From the NCBI RefSeq assembly GCF_001813295.1, contig NZ_KV812044.1, forward strand, positions 48,342 through 107,953: a DNA stretch of 59,612 nt, read 5' to 3'. Position numbers and translations under genes: made by a program. The notes beneath the pieces were generated by a model. It was not told the DNA's origin, did no database searches, and saw nothing but the letters and a program-made list of their open reading frames with translations. Below, one piece after another: positions 44,953-54,361 of this stretch (its first letter is position 1; each line of letters starts with the position of its first letter). This stretch comes from Streptococcus sp. HMSC072G04. Lineage in GTDB: Bacteria; Bacillota; Bacilli; Lactobacillales; Streptococcaceae.

Positions 44953-45978
44953 TTAGAATCCAAAGTTAGAGAAATTTGGAGCACTTGGAATAAATCCTAC
45001 GGCTACTTGTTCTAAAATACGAGCATTCACATAAATGACAAAGATGGCAATGAGAAGCAAGACAACAGATGATGCTACTAGAAGCAAGAACTTATCTGCT
45101 TTAAAGCTTGTCTTGTTCAATCCTTGATGAACAACATAGCATGTTCCAACAAAGAACAAGAAGAAAATAAGGAAGTTTACAAAGCCATAAAATTCATAAA
45201 CTTTTACAAGACCTACTAAGAAAGCAAGGAGGGCAAGTGGCAAAGTGTAAACAGACAAACGTCCAAACTCTTCAAATGAACGACCGTAACTGTATTCCTT
45301 ATCTTGAAGAACCACACGACGAACAAAGAATCCAGCTACTTGGAAGGCATAAACGCTAAAGAATAGGGAAATCAATGTCAACATAAAGGCACGGAAATCC
45401 ATTCCATAACCACCTGTAAATCCACTAGCTGTGAAGAATGTCCCCAAGGTCAAGATAAAGGCAGTTAAGACATACTGTAAAATTCCGTTAAGAGCTTTTG
45501 GATTTTCTACAGCAGTTGGACGTTTCAAAGCTGAAAGGAACCAATTCCAGTAACCACCAACGGCTACACCAAATTGACTTGGTTGGGCAGGATAAGGTTG
45601 TCCTGGTTGACCTTGGTAAGGAGCTTGTTGATAAGCTGCTTGAGTAGGTTGTTGGTAGGCTTGTTGGAAAGCAGGTCCATTCGCTGGAGCAGCTTGAGGG
45701 GCAGGCTCTTGAACTGGAGCTGCGACTGGTTCTTCTGTAGGAGCAGTTGGCGCTGCAGGAGCTGCTGGCGCTGCAACAAACTCTGGGGCTTGTGGAGCAG
45801 CAACTGGTTCTTCCACAGGGGCAGTTGGTGCTGCGACAAATTCTGGGGCTTGTGGGGTTTCTGGAACCACTACTTCTTCTTGAAATTCTCCTGCAGCCAG
45901 TGCTTGAGCAATTTCTTCTGCACTAGCAGAACGACCATTTACGGCTTCGAAATAATCCAGCCAATCTTGTTTTGACAT
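44953..45978 (-). CDS. Membrane protein (DUF6574/Yip1-like) with Pro/Ala-rich repeats
   Basis: This 341-residue protein has an N-terminal motif WLDYFEAVNGRSASAEEI matching those in the TcaA-like protein. A 100-residue Pro/Ala/Glu region follows with repeated units such as APEFVAAP and EEPVAAP, then a Gln/Tyr/Pro stretch. The last 190 residues contain about six hydrophobic segments. I know no function for this arrangement. It has a consensus promoter and AAGGAGATT ribosome binding site. The shared N-terminal motif and adjacency suggest that both membrane proteins dock on the same cytosolic partner. Confidence 0.75.
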   Translation of the reverse strand: MSKQDWLDYFEAVNGRSASAEEIAQALAAGEFQEEVVVPETPQAPEFVAAPTAPVEEPVAAPQAPEFVAAPAAPAAPTAPTEEPVAAPVQEPAPQAAPANGPAFQQAYQQPTQAAYQQAPYQGQPGQPYPAQPSQFGVAVGGYWNWFLSALKRPTAVENPKALNGILQYVLTAFILTLGTFFTASGFTGGYGMDFRAFMLTLISLFFSVYAFQVAGFFVRRVVLQDKEYSYGRSFEEFGRLSVYTLPLALLAFLVGLVKVYEFYGFVNFLIFFLFFVGTCYVVHQGLNKTSFKADKFLLLVASSVVLLLIAIFVIYVNARILEQVAVGFIPSAPNFSNFGF

Positions 45979-46012
45979 AATGAATCTCCTTAACTATTGT
46001 TTATACTAGGGT

Positions 46013-46041
46013 ATTATACAAAATTTCTGAACCATTTTCAA
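46013..46041 (-). promoter_or_regulatory. Promoter of the DUF6574-like gene
   Basis: On the minus strand, -35 TTGAAA and -10 TATAAT (with TGn extension) are 17 bp apart, about 35 bp before the start codon. Confidence 0.82.
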
Positions 46042-46120
46042 TGAAAGGCTGGAAATTCCCTGTAATATCTTTTGAAAAACATACAAATTCTACTCATTTT
46101 TAGAAATTAGTAAAGAAAAA

Positions 46121-46365
46121 GAGGCTGGGCAAAAATTGTCCAGCCTTTGATGTTTGATAGGAATAAGTGCAAGACGCAGTGGTTGATTGGCATCTTTGTT
46201 CGCCTTTTAAGCTCCAAAGATGACCTAATGAGGGAAACAAAGTTTCCTTTATCCACAACCTTCAACAGTCTCCCAGACTGTTGAAGCTATGCGGAGGTGG
46301 GAAGATTGAAAAGGTTTGGGGAACCTTTTCAACTTTTTTTATTTTACGGAGTTCTTTCCCACTCC
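46121..46365 (+). other. Structured intergenic element: possible dispersed repeat or small RNA
   Basis: This region between two minus-strand operons holds no plausible gene but four strong pairings. AGGCTGGGCAA pairs with TTGTCCAGCCT (46122-46146). CTTCAACAGTCT pairs perfectly with AGACTGTTGAAG (46260-46286). TTGAAAAGGTT pairs perfectly with AACCTTTTCAA, followed by seven T on the plus strand (46306-46340). An outer GTGGGAA pairs with TTCCCAC (46297-46362). The GCGGAGGTGGGA and CAAGACGCAGTGGTTGA stretches resemble repeats I recall from mitis-group intergenic regions, so a dispersed repeat is likely; a plus-strand small RNA is the alternative. Confidence 0.5.
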
Positions 46366-46371
46366 CGTTTC

Positions 46372-46656
46372 TTAGGATTCAAATGCATCTATGCCACCTT
46401 GGACGTTGGTCACATCGTAGCCTTGCTCTTTCAGAAATTGGCAAGCACGTGCTGAGCGTCGACCAGACTTGCAGATGACATAATAGGGCTGATCCTTCTC
46501 TAATTCCTGGTAGCGATCTGCTAACTCAGATAAGGGAAGAAGACGAACCCCATCTAAGTGAAGGGCATCATATTCCTCCTGCTCACGAACATCAAGAACG
46601 TGTAAGTCTCCTTTTTGATAAGCTTGGTAAAAGCTTGAAAATAGAATTTCTTTCAT
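46372..46656 (-). CDS. Rhodanese-like domain protein
   Basis: This 94-residue single-domain rhodanese has LDVREQEEYDALHLDGVRLLPLSEL and the active-site loop VICKSGRRSARAC with the catalytic Cys at about residue 60. These proteins carry sulfur as a persulfide in transfer reactions; the partner is unknown. The length is normal for a stand-alone domain. AGGAGAAAT precedes the start, 13 bp after the upstream deacylase gene, and it ends a five-gene operon that begins with the nitroreductase. Confidence 0.92.
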   Translation of the reverse strand: MKEILFSSFYQAYQKGDLHVLDVREQEEYDALHLDGVRLLPLSELADRYQELEKDQPYYVICKSGRRSARACQFLKEQGYDVTNVQGGIDAFES

Positions 46657-46669
46657 GATTTCTCCTTTG

Positions 46670-47161
46670 TTATGGAAGGCTTAGGATTTCATAGTTAAAG
46701 CCAATAGACTCTAAAAATCGGAACAAGTCTTGGGTTTTAATAAAGATCGTCTTTTCGTTGGTATTGGGATGGAAGGTCATGATCTCCTCTGACACAATGT
46801 CTTTATCGAAATAGACTCGAATATCTTTTTCTTCATTGTTCAATAAACCAAATGGAGAAACCGTTCCTGGCGGTAATTGCATTTTTTCAACTAAAGAATC
46901 TGCTGAAGCCATGCGGATCCGGTTGGCTTCCACTTGCTCTTTGAAATCATCCATATCCAATGGTTTCTGGTCATCCATGATGAGCAAATAGTATTGGGTT
47001 TTCTTCTTGTTGGTCAAAAACATGGTCTTAGTCCGGACACCTTCTAAGCCTTCAATATAAGAATCCGCCTGCTCTGTCGTGAATGCAGGTGGGTGCTCCA
47101 CCACATCAAATGAAATTCCTAACTCATCTAATTTTTCTTTAACTTGTTGATAAGGATCCAT
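46670..47161 (-). CDS. YbaK/ProX-type aminoacyl-tRNA deacylase
   Basis: This 163-residue protein matches the prolyl-tRNA-synthetase-associated editing domain (PrdX/ProXp-ala): FDVVEHPPAFTTEQAD (about 19-34), TKTMFLTNKKKTQYYLLIM (about 44-62) with the conserved lysine, and VSPFGLLNN (about 100-108). Such enzymes remove wrongly attached alanine from tRNA-Pro; a similar family acts on Cys-tRNA-Pro, so the substrate is inferred. AAGGAGAGC precedes the start. It sits between the glycosylase and rhodanese genes. Confidence 0.88.
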   Translation of the reverse strand: MDPYQQVKEKLDELGISFDVVEHPPAFTTEQADSYIEGLEGVRTKTMFLTNKKKTQYYLLIMDDQKPLDMDDFKEQVEANRIRMASADSLVEKMQLPPGTVSPFGLLNNEEKDIRVYFDKDIVSEEIMTFHPNTNEKTIFIKTQDLFRFLESIGFNYEILSLP

Positions 47162-47173
47162 CGTCGCTCTCCT

Positions 47174-47758
47174 TTATTTTTGAATGATCTCTTGTACTAA
47201 GGTTTGCAATTCCGGCACCACCTCTGCCTCAAACCAAGGATTTTTAGCCATCCAAATTTGATTGCGAGGGGAAGGGTGAACAAGTGGAAAATAGGTTGGC
47301 AAATAATCTTTAAAATGGTGAACCCGTTCGGTTACCTTGCCACTAACCTTCTCATGAAGGTAGTATGCTTGGGCATATTGTCCAATTAAGAGGGTCAACT
47401 CAATATCTGGACACTCCTTGAGGAGTTGAGGATGCCACTTTTCCGCAAAGCCTTTGCGAGGTGGAAGGTCACCAGATTTTCCATGCCCTGGGAAATAAAA
47501 GTCCATGGGAATGACCGCAAACAAACCAGAATTATAAAAGGTGTCTTCGTCAACTCCTAACCATTCGCGCAGGCGGTCACCACTCTTATCCTTCCAGTAA
47601 ATACCAGCTTCTTCCGTCTTCATCCCTGGAGCTTGTCCGATAATATTGATACGAGCTGTCTTTGGAGCTGCAAAGAGTGGCTCGATTCCTTTATCCGTAT
47701 ATTCTTTATTTTGAGGATCTGCCATAATGGCTTGTTTAATGCTTTCAATCCTTGACAT
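47174..47758 (-). CDS. Uracil-DNA glycosylase superfamily protein
   Basis: This 194-residue protein has the superfamily motif IIGQAPGMKTEEAG (about 39-52) and the leucine-loop motif VHPSPRN (about 159-165). The four cysteines of iron-sulfur family 4/5 enzymes are absent, so it is a member of the wider superfamily rather than classical UngA. It may excise uracil or another damaged base. AAGGAGG precedes the start, and pepV ends 52 bp upstream in the same orientation. Confidence 0.87.
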   Translation of the reverse strand: MSRIESIKQAIMADPQNKEYTDKGIEPLFAAPKTARINIIGQAPGMKTEEAGIYWKDKSGDRLREWLGVDEDTFYNSGLFAVIPMDFYFPGHGKSGDLPPRKGFAEKWHPQLLKECPDIELTLLIGQYAQAYYLHEKVSGKVTERVHHFKDYLPTYFPLVHPSPRNQIWMAKNPWFEAEVVPELQTLVQEIIQK

Positions 47759-47810
47759 AAGTCCTCCTTCTATGGAAAAACTCAGCCAGAAAAACTAGCC
47801 GAGTAGTGGA

Positions 47811-49217
47811 TTATTTGATTAGTTCATAGATAGCTTCTGCGTAAATAGCAGCTGCACGATAGAGATCTTCGACATCTGCGAACTCATTAGCTTGGTGCAT
47901 GGTATTGACATAGTCTGGGAACATAGCACCAAAGGCAACCCCACGTTTCAAGAGACGACCAAAGGTACCACCACCGATCACTTGTTCATGTCCTTTGAGG
48001 CCAGTTTGTTTTTCGTAAACACGCAAGAGGGTGGATACCAATTCATCATCCATCGGAACATAGTGAGGTGTGTGACCGTGGGCTGACAAGCTTACTGTAG
48101 CCACTCCTTCGATCTTTTCAAGGGTGGATTTGATGGTTTCAGGATCTGTACCTTGAGGGTAACGGATATTGAGGGCAATAGTGTTGTCTGCTTGGCTTTC
48201 ATCAAAATGGAAGACACCTGCATTCATGCTCAATGGTCCCATTTTGGCATCTGTATGGGCAATACCTAATTTTTCACCAGCAAAATCTTCGTGAAGAAGC
48301 GAAGCTGTCACATGAAGGTAAGCCTTAGCAGCACCACCAAAATCAAATTGGTTCAACAAGAGAGCCAAGTAGGTCGCACCATTAATTCCATCTTCAGGAG
48401 TTGATCCGTGAGCAGATTTCCCAACAATGGTAACGGTATAGGTTTCTTCGTCAACAGTTGAGATTTCATACTTGAGCTGGTGTTCCTTGGCAAAGGCATC
48501 TAAGAGGCCAGCAAGATCTGGAAGTTGACCAGAAACGACTGCAGTCGCTGACTCTGGTACCATGTTTTCACGAAGGCCACCTGTAAAGCTATGAAGATGG
48601 GCATTTCCTGTGTTGTCATTTCCAAAATGAAGGTACTCAGTGATGTTTCCTTTTTCCCCATTGATGATTGGGAATTCCGCATCTGGAGAGAAGCCAAAAT
48701 CTGGCTCAGGAAGTCCGACATGTTTGAAATAGTAATCCATGTCGCCCCAGCCTGATTCTTCATCCGTACCGACAACAAAGCGCACGCGCTTAGAAACAGG
48801 GAGTCCTAAGTCTTTAATGATCTTCAAACCATAGTAGCAGGCCATTGTAGGCCCTTTATCATCAGACGAACCACGCGCATAGAGCTTGCCATCGATAATT
48901 TCTGGTTTATATGGATCCGTTTTCCAGCCACTACCTGCAGGCACGACGTCCATATGGGCAAAGATCCCAAGCTCTTCTTCTCCTTCACCAAAAGTAAAGT
49001 GACCGGCATAATTGTCGACATTCTTGGTTTCATAGCCATCACGTTTGGCAATTTCCAAGAATTTTTCAAGAGCTTTTACAGGACCAGGTCCAAAAGGATG
49101 CTCTGCATCTGCCTTGCTGTCATCGCGTTCAGAATTGATTTCCAAGAGGCTGTATAGGTCAGCCATCATCTCATTGCGACGTTTTTCTACTTCTGCTTTA
49201 AAGTCAACTGTTGTCAT
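47811..49217 (-). CDS. pepV: Dipeptidase PepV (M20 family)
   Basis: PepV is a zinc dipeptidase that cleaves a broad range of dipeptides in the cytosol, releasing amino acids from imported peptides. The 468 residues show [15 protein letters not shown] (zinc His and Asp, about 83-97), [12 protein letters not shown] (about 112-123), [11 protein letters not shown] (catalytic and metal-binding Glu, about 149-159) and a C-terminal [12 protein letters not shown]. The length equals lactococcal PepV. A GAGGAGG ribosome binding site precedes the start. It follows the nitroreductase gene by 34 bp. Confidence 0.95.
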   Translation of the reverse strand: MTTVDFKAEVEKRRNEMMADLYSLLEINSERDDSKADAEHPFGPGPVKALEKFLEIAKRDGYETKNVDNYAGHFTFGEGEEELGIFAHMDVVPAGSGWKTDPYKPEIIDGKLYARGSSDDKGPTMACYYGLKIIKDLGLPVSKRVRFVVGTDEESGWGDMDYYFKHVGLPEPDFGFSPDAEFPIINGEKGNITEYLHFGNDNTGNAHLHSFTGGLRENMVPESATAVVSGQLPDLAGLLDAFAKEHQLKYEISTVDEETYTVTIVGKSAHGSTPEDGINGATYLALLLNQFDFGGAAKAYLHVTASLLHEDFAGEKLGIAHTDAKMGPLSMNAGVFHFDESQADNTIALNIRYPQGTDPETIKSTLEKIEGVATVSLSAHGHTPHYVPMDDELVSTLLRVYEKQTGLKGHEQVIGGGTFGRLLKRGVAFGAMFPDYVNTMHQANEFADVEDLYRAAAIYAEAIYELIK

Positions 49218-49251
49218 GAATTCCTCCTCGATCTTCTATTTGCTAATTGGC

Positions 49252-49857
49252 TTAGCGTTTGTCAATGATTTCGTCCACTGGTAAGCGATAACTTGGCTCT
49301 ACTTTTTCAGCCGCATAGCCAACCGTAATCAAAACTTCCGGACGGAAACGCTCTTCAATGTCCAAGACTTCATTGATTTTTGATTTATCAAATCCCAAGA
49401 TAATATTGGTTCCAATGCCTTGGTCTGTCAAAGCAAGTACCAAGTTCATGGCCACAAGACCAGCATTCAAAGCCAAGTAATCACTTGTTTGTTTGGCATC
49501 ATAGCGCGCAAATTCAGCAGGAAGATTTTGCATAAAGTATTGCAACTGCTCGTCTGTGAAGTTTTTAACCCCACCGACACGCGCAATCTTGCGAGCCCGT
49601 TTTTGCAAATCAGTATCTGTAAAGAGGGCGATGGTCACAGGTGCTTCCATGACTTGATCGTAGTTTGCACCATAGGCTAATTTTGCCAATTCCGCATTTT
49701 TTTGACGAACGACCACAAATTTCCAAGGCTGGCTATTGTGGGCGCTAGGGGCCAATGTTGCGATCTCAATGGCAGTCCGTACATCCTTTGGATCGACCGG
49801 TTGGTCAGTGAAATGCTTGATCGCATGGCGTTTTTTATTGAGCTCTAGAAATTTCAT
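49252..49857 (-). CDS. Nitroreductase family protein
   Basis: This 201-residue FMN enzyme has KKRHAIKHFTDQPV at the N-terminus, the FMN-binding LAPSAHNSQPWKFVVV (about 35-50) and the C-terminal ITVGYAAEK, as in small NAD(P)H-dependent nitroreductases. It would reduce nitro-compounds or quinones; the natural substrate is unknown. AAGGAAGAAG precedes the start. It is the first gene of the nitroreductase-pepV-glycosylase-deacylase-rhodanese operon. Confidence 0.9.
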   Translation of the reverse strand: MKFLELNKKRHAIKHFTDQPVDPKDVRTAIEIATLAPSAHNSQPWKFVVVRQKNAELAKLAYGANYDQVMEAPVTIALFTDTDLQKRARKIARVGGVKNFTDEQLQYFMQNLPAEFARYDAKQTSDYLALNAGLVAMNLVLALTDQGIGTNIILGFDKSKINEVLDIEERFRPEVLITVGYAAEKVEPSYRLPVDEIIDKR

Positions 49858-49939
49858 AAGCTTCTTCCTTTTCTATTTCTGTTACCTCTATTTTAACACA
49901 AAATGAAAGAGCTTGCAGGGTTTTACAGCCTAAGATTGT

Positions 49940-49978
49940 GAAAAAAGAAGCGGACATTTTAAAGATCCGCCTCTTTTT
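49940..49978 (-). terminator. Terminator of the uvrC-phosphoesterase operon
   Basis: AAGAAGCGGA and TCCGCCTCTT pair with one mismatch around an 11-nt loop, followed by TTTTTT on the minus strand and TTTTT on the plus strand. It lies 29 bp after the phosphoesterase stop. Confidence 0.8.
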
Positions 49979-50006
49979 GGATAGGTTGAATACACAAGAG
50001 ATCCAC

Positions 50007-50849
50007 CTATGATTCATTGGAAAGATTGAAATAGGCAGCTACTTCTTTGGCATAACCGTATTTCTCAATTAAGCTCGTTAGAAGCTCGATGTTATGGCCC
50101 CGATAGTTATCCTCGCGTCTCAATTCTTCGTACATCTCAATAAAGGGAAGGCCCTTGTCCTTAGCATCTTGGAGCTCTGCTTCATAGTCATAGGCCACCT
50201 TACGAAATTGCAGGTTGGTCACCCCATCATCTTCGACATCGATCAGAGCATACTGGGCTCTGTGGTTTTGAATTGGTTCCCAGTCAAAATAAGGCATACC
50301 AATAGTTCCTGGATTAAGGATCTGTTGGCCCTGACTGCCATAGCGAAGCAACTGTTTGTGGACATGACCGTAGATCGCCATATCCGTCTGATCATCCAGC
50401 AACTGGTCAAAGTTCTCCGTCGCATTAGCTGGACGCAAGTCTCCACCGTAATTCTTTTCTGGCAAGTTGTGGGTCAGTGAAAAGCGAATACCGTTGACCT
50501 CCTTCTTCTCTACCAAGGGAAGGGAGCGAAGCCAATCGATCCGCTCAGGATCTAGTCCTTCCATGAGGTACTGAGTGAGCCGAAGAAGTTGGATTTCCTG
50601 CGGATTTTCAAGACCGTACTCGCCATCCAAGGCCTCTAGGACACAATCATCCCAATTTCCACGAACAGCCACTGTAATCGGAATCGCATCCAGCAACTCA
50701 AAAAGGTCCTCTCGTCCAGGCCCCGGTAGCAAAATATCCCCTAAAAGCCAGTATTCCGTTGCGCCTAGAGCACGCGCATCCGCAATCACTGCCTTGAGGG
50801 CTGTTGTATCTCCGTGAATATCAGATAAAATAGCGATTCGCTGGTTCAT
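50007..50849 (-). CDS. Metallophosphoesterase (calcineurin-like)
   Basis: This 280-residue enzyme has the five phosphoesterase motifs: ILSDIHGD (about 7-14), LLGDILLPGPG (GD at about 37), GNWDD (about 64-68), THNLPE and YGHVHKQ with metal-binding His (about 158-164). It should hydrolyse phosphomonoesters or diesters with two metal ions in the cytosol; the substrate is not predictable. AAGGAG precedes the start. It begins 10 bp after uvrC and is cotranscribed with it. Confidence 0.9.
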   Translation of the reverse strand: MNQRIAILSDIHGDTTALKAVIADARALGATEYWLLGDILLPGPGREDLFELLDAIPITVAVRGNWDDCVLEALDGEYGLENPQEIQLLRLTQYLMEGLDPERIDWLRSLPLVEKKEVNGIRFSLTHNLPEKNYGGDLRPANATENFDQLLDDQTDMAIYGHVHKQLLRYGSQGQQILNPGTIGMPYFDWEPIQNHRAQYALIDVEDDGVTNLQFRKVAYDYEAELQDAKDKGLPFIEMYEELRREDNYRGHNIELLTSLIEKYGYAKEVAAYFNLSNES

Positions 50850-50859
50850 TATAAACTCC

Positions 50860-52695
50860 TTATGATTGGTATGGTTCAGAAGCCTCCGCCACTTCCATCA
50901 AGGGACTTGCTTCTTCCTGCTTTCCTTGATGGAGCTTGGCTTGCACTGCCTCTGCGACTACTCGTGGGATGCCGACTGTGACGATCTCATCCACAGTAGC
51001 TTCTTTGATCTTGGTCAGTGACTTGAAGTGCTTCATCAGCAACTGCTTGCGTTTTGGTCCCAAACCTTCGATGCCGTCCAGCTGGGAGGAGAAGGAATTC
51101 TTAGACCTTAGCTGGCGGTGGAAGGTGATGGCGAAACGGTGGACTTCATCCTGGATCCGTTGCAGGAGGAAAAATTCCTGCGAGGTCCGAGAGAGTTCGA
51201 TGACTTGGAGAGGATCGCCGAAGAGCAATTCATGGGTCTGGTGCTTGTCATTCTTTTGCAGGCCTGCGATAGGAATGTCCAGCCCCAACTCTTCTTGGAT
51301 GACTTGCTTAGCGATATTAACCTGGCCCTGACCCCCATCGATGACGATCAGATCTGGTGGCGTCAGGCCATCCCGCATAACCCGGCTGTAGCGTCTGCGA
51401 ATGACTTCTCGCATGCTGGCATAGTCATCTGGTCCGACAACGGTCTTGATCTTGTACTTGCGATAGTCCTTTTTGCTTGGCTTCCCGTTAACAAAGACCA
51501 CCATGGCTGAGACCGGACTGGTCCCCATGATGTTGGAGTTATCAAAGGACTCAATGCGCACAGGAGTTGGAATTTGCAGGAGTTTTCCAAGATTTTCAAT
51601 GGCACCTTGGGTCTTTTCCATGGATTTTTCAAGGAGATTGAACTTCTGCTCCAGACTGACACGCGCATTTTTAATAGCCAGATTGACCAACTGCTTCTTC
51701 TCCCCTCGCTGGGGCTTGAGGACCTTGGTATCTACTAGGGCCTTGACCGCTTCCTCATCGATATCCTGAGGGATCAGGATTTCATTGGGGATCAGGTGAG
51801 ATTTCTCCTGGTAAAACTGCCCCACATAGGTCAAGAAATCCTCGTCCGGATCATTGTAGTAGGGAAAGAGGTTGACGTCACGCTCGATCAGCTTGCCCTG
51901 ACGGACAAAGAAGACCTGCACACACATCCAGCCCTTGTTCACGTAGTAGCCAAAGACATCCCGGTTCTGCAAATCCTTAGCCATGACCCGCTGTTTGGTC
52001 CGCAGGGTCCCGATGGCCTGGATCAGATCGCGGTACTCGGCTGCCCGCTCAAATTCCATGTTTTGCGCAGCAGTATTCATCTTGAGCTTGAGCTCATCGA
52101 TAATCTTATCATCCTGCCCCTTGAGGAAATCAGAAACCTCCTGCGCCATGCCCTTGAAATAGGCCTCGTCCTTGTGGCAGACTGTGTGGGCCATACATTG
52201 CCCCAGATGATAGTAAAAGCAGACCTTGGAAGGCGGATTGGTACACTTGCGGAATGGGAAAATCCGATCCAAAAGCCGCTTGATCTCATTGGCCGCTCCT
52301 ACGTCTGGATAAGGACCAAAATAGAGACCACCATCCTTTTTGACCTGGCGCGTGATGATGAGGCGCGGATAACGCTCATTGGTAATCTTGATGAAGGGAT
52401 AGGACTTGTCGTCCTTGAGCATGATATTGTACTTGGGCTTGTTCTCCTTGATAAGGTTGATCTCAAGAAGCAAGGCTTCAATATTGGACTCGGTGACGAT
52501 AAATTCAAAATCCACAATCTCAGATACCAGCGCTTCCGTCTTAGTATCGTGGCTTCCTCTGAAATAGGACCGCACCCGATTGCGAAGATTTTTGGCCTTC
52601 CCCACATAGATGATGGTTCCGTTCTTATCTTTGTGAATGTAACAGCCCGGACTCGTCGGCAAGAGCTCGAGCTTGGATTTAATCAAGTTATTCAT
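50860..52695 (-). CDS. uvrC: Excinuclease ABC subunit UvrC
   Basis: UvrC makes both incisions around DNA damage marked by UvrB. The 611 residues show the N-terminal GIY-YIG nuclease domain ([25 protein letters not shown], about 17-41), a UVR motif (about 205-240) that binds the C-terminal UVR of UvrB, the RNase H-like nuclease domain with VIDGGQGQ (about 460), and C-terminal helix-hairpin-helix repeats ([17 protein letters not shown], about 545-562). The start matches known streptococcal UvrC but has no real ribosome binding site. TGATATAAT ends seven bases before the ATG, suggesting a leaderless mRNA. Confidence 0.97.
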   Translation of the reverse strand: MNNLIKSKLELLPTSPGCYIHKDKNGTIIYVGKAKNLRNRVRSYFRGSHDTKTEALVSEIVDFEFIVTESNIEALLLEINLIKENKPKYNIMLKDDKSYPFIKITNERYPRLIITRQVKKDGGLYFGPYPDVGAANEIKRLLDRIFPFRKCTNPPSKVCFYYHLGQCMAHTVCHKDEAYFKGMAQEVSDFLKGQDDKIIDELKLKMNTAAQNMEFERAAEYRDLIQAIGTLRTKQRVMAKDLQNRDVFGYYVNKGWMCVQVFFVRQGKLIERDVNLFPYYNDPDEDFLTYVGQFYQEKSHLIPNEILIPQDIDEEAVKALVDTKVLKPQRGEKKQLVNLAIKNARVSLEQKFNLLEKSMEKTQGAIENLGKLLQIPTPVRIESFDNSNIMGTSPVSAMVVFVNGKPSKKDYRKYKIKTVVGPDDYASMREVIRRRYSRVMRDGLTPPDLIVIDGGQGQVNIAKQVIQEELGLDIPIAGLQKNDKHQTHELLFGDPLQVIELSRTSQEFFLLQRIQDEVHRFAITFHRQLRSKNSFSSQLDGIEGLGPKRKQLLMKHFKSLTKIKEATVDEIVTVGIPRVVAEAVQAKLHQGKQEEASPLMEVAEASEPYQS

Positions 52696-52702
52696 ACTCT
52701 CT

Positions 52703-52711
52703 ATTATATCA
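52703..52711 (-). promoter_or_regulatory. Extended -10 promoter of uvrC
   Basis: TGATATAAT on the minus strand ends seven bases before the uvrC ATG. It abuts the T-run of the upstream terminator, so the promoter begins where the previous operon ends. Confidence 0.68.
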
Positions 52712-52734
52712 AAAAAGAGAGGCGCTTACCTCTC
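52709..52734 (-). terminator. Terminator of the hemW operon
   Basis: GAGAGG and CCTCTC pair around a six-base loop, followed by six T residues on the minus strand. It lies about 25 bp after the stop of the protease gene at 52761. Confidence 0.8.
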
Positions 52735-52760
52735 AATTGTATGTATCCAACTTTACATCC

Positions 52761-53744
52761 TCAGCCTTTGAGATTAGCCATCTGGAAGAGCGGAATCACA
52801 TAAGGAACAATAGACATCAGGATAGTGAATAGCACGAAGAACCAGAACCAGAAGGACGCGAGGGCACGCTGGAAAACTCCCGGTTGAGGTTTATTGGCTT
52901 GAATATAAGCCTTGATAGCTGGCCATTTAGTCGCAAGAACCACTATCATGACAATGGAACCAATAGCTAAAACACCGATTTGAAGCCAATTCGCTAGTCC
53001 CTCGTCCACATGATAGGCCACATAATGCAAGCCTTGGGAAATGACAAAGTTATTGAAAATGTGATAGAAAATAGCCCACCAGATATTGTATTCAAAGGCA
53101 ATGTAGCCGAAACCTAGACCAATGATACTCGCGAAAAAGAGCTGATCAAAATTGGCATGGAAGAGACCAAACAAGATAGCCGTCATGACAATAGCAAAGA
53201 TCTTGCCATACCGTTCCAAGCCTCGCAAGCCTGCCCCACGGAAGAAGAATTCCTCTGTGATTGGACCAAAAAAGCCAGCATACAAGAGCATAGTCCATGA
53301 TCGCTCAATCGTATTACCTAGATCGGGTGTTGGAGAATGAAGGCCAATGGTCTCAAACATGCGCTCAATCACTTGTGTCATCACAGATGAAAAGACTTGA
53401 GAAAAGCCAAGAAAAGCGAGAAGAATAAAGAAGACTGAAAGAGTCATCTTACGCCCCTTGTGCTTAAGATCATATTTATAAAGGGCCTTCTTGCGATAGG
53501 CATTAAAGAGAAAGAGTCCAATGGAAATAGAGATGAGGTAGGGAATACCAGCCCAAACATTCAGGGCATTGAGTTTCTCCGTTACTTGACTTGGATCTTT
53601 TCTGAGAGAGCCTGCTATGGTCAATCCAAGGAGGACTTCCCACAGGACGGTTACCAAGGTCATTACCAAGAGATAAATGGCAAGTGTCCCGGAATACCTT
53701 CCTATATCTTTTTTAGGGTCTAATAATCGGTTGTATTGGTTCAT
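52761..53744 (-). CDS. CPBP family intramembrane metalloprotease
   Basis: This 327-residue membrane protein has about eight hydrophobic segments and the CPBP motifs ITEEFFFRGAGLRGL (EExxxR, about 163-177), FGLFHANFDQL (His, about 195-205) and FYHIFNN (His, about 231-237). The family contains CaaX-type proteases and bacteriocin-immunity proteins; the substrate here is unknown. AGGAGGAAG precedes the start, which overlaps the preceding membrane protein gene by 4 bp. It is the last gene of the hemW operon. Confidence 0.87.
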   Translation of the reverse strand: MNQYNRLLDPKKDIGRYSGTLAIYLLVMTLVTVLWEVLLGLTIAGSLRKDPSQVTEKLNALNVWAGIPYLISISIGLFLFNAYRKKALYKYDLKHKGRKMTLSVFFILLAFLGFSQVFSSVMTQVIERMFETIGLHSPTPDLGNTIERSWTMLLYAGFFGPITEEFFFRGAGLRGLERYGKIFAIVMTAILFGLFHANFDQLFFASIIGLGFGYIAFEYNIWWAIFYHIFNNFVISQGLHYVAYHVDEGLANWLQIGVLAIGSIVMIVVLATKWPAIKAYIQANKPQPGVFQRALASFWFWFFVLFTILMSIVPYVIPLFQMANLKG

Positions 53745-54361
53745 TTCTTCCTCCTAGAAAATAGATAAAAACTCGCACACATTCCTTCGTATAAGACAAA
53801 GAAAATCAAAAAGGCATGCATAAAGTAGTCTTCTGGTAACGCAAGAATAATCGAATCCACGCGCGGATCAAAGAGCCAAGTATTATCTCCAGCAAATAAG
53901 ACCTGATGAAAGAGCGTAAAGAATTGATCAAAGCCAATCAAAACAGCCATCACTGCAAGCACTACTGGTAAAACCATCATCCAAAAGAAGAGACTACGGT
54001 ACAAGGTCAGGTAGCCTTTTTTGACGACTGTCCGCATAAACTGGATAAAACCAGGGAGAGTGACCAAGAAAACGACCATCACTAAGTGAAATAGGTACTT
54101 GACGGCCTCAAAATGGTGTAGTCCATTTTTTGAAGAGGGGAATTGAGGCATCTTCAACACCCATTGAAAAGGATTGGTCAAGTAGTTCATCAAGACATTA
54201 AAATTCTTCATGATGACAGATGCCGAAAAACCAGTCCGGCTTTGAATCCCCAACCAATGAATCTCCATGGGATAGAGGACCCAAGCTAGAGCGATGGTGA
54301 GAAGGATGGCAGCTGACAAGATAAAGAAAAATAGGTTGATTGATTTCAAACTTTTAAGCAT
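53741..54361 (-). CDS. TIGR01906-type integral membrane protein
   Basis: This protein of about 206 residues has four to five hydrophobic segments (about 8-30, 75-95, 120-145 and 170-195) with an extracellular loop after the first, as in the TIGR01906 membrane proteins of Gram-positive bacteria. Their function is unknown. I place the start at ATG 54361, inside the end of the phosphatase gene; the preceding TTG is less likely. It overlaps the genes on both sides, so it is tightly coupled in the operon. Confidence 0.75.
   Translation of the reverse strand: MLKSLKSINLFFFILSAAILLTIALAWVLYPMEIHWLGIQSRTGFSASVIMKNFNVLMNYLTNPFQWVLKMPQFPSSKNGLHHFEAVKYLFHLVMVVFLVTLPGFIQFMRTVVKKGYLTLYRSLFFWMMVLPVVLAVMAVLIGFDQFFTLFHQVLFAGDNTWLFDPRVDSIILALPEDYFMHAFLIFFVLYEGMCASFYLFSRRKK

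Noticed and set aside
49835..50017. 60-codon frame between nitroreductase and phosphoesterase genes
   Set aside because: It spans a strong terminator and lacks a ribosome binding site, so it is not a gene.
51796..52803. 335-codon plus-strand frame antisense to uvrC
   Set aside because: It is long but mirrors the highly conserved UvrC sequence, has no ribosome binding site and runs through the terminator at its end.
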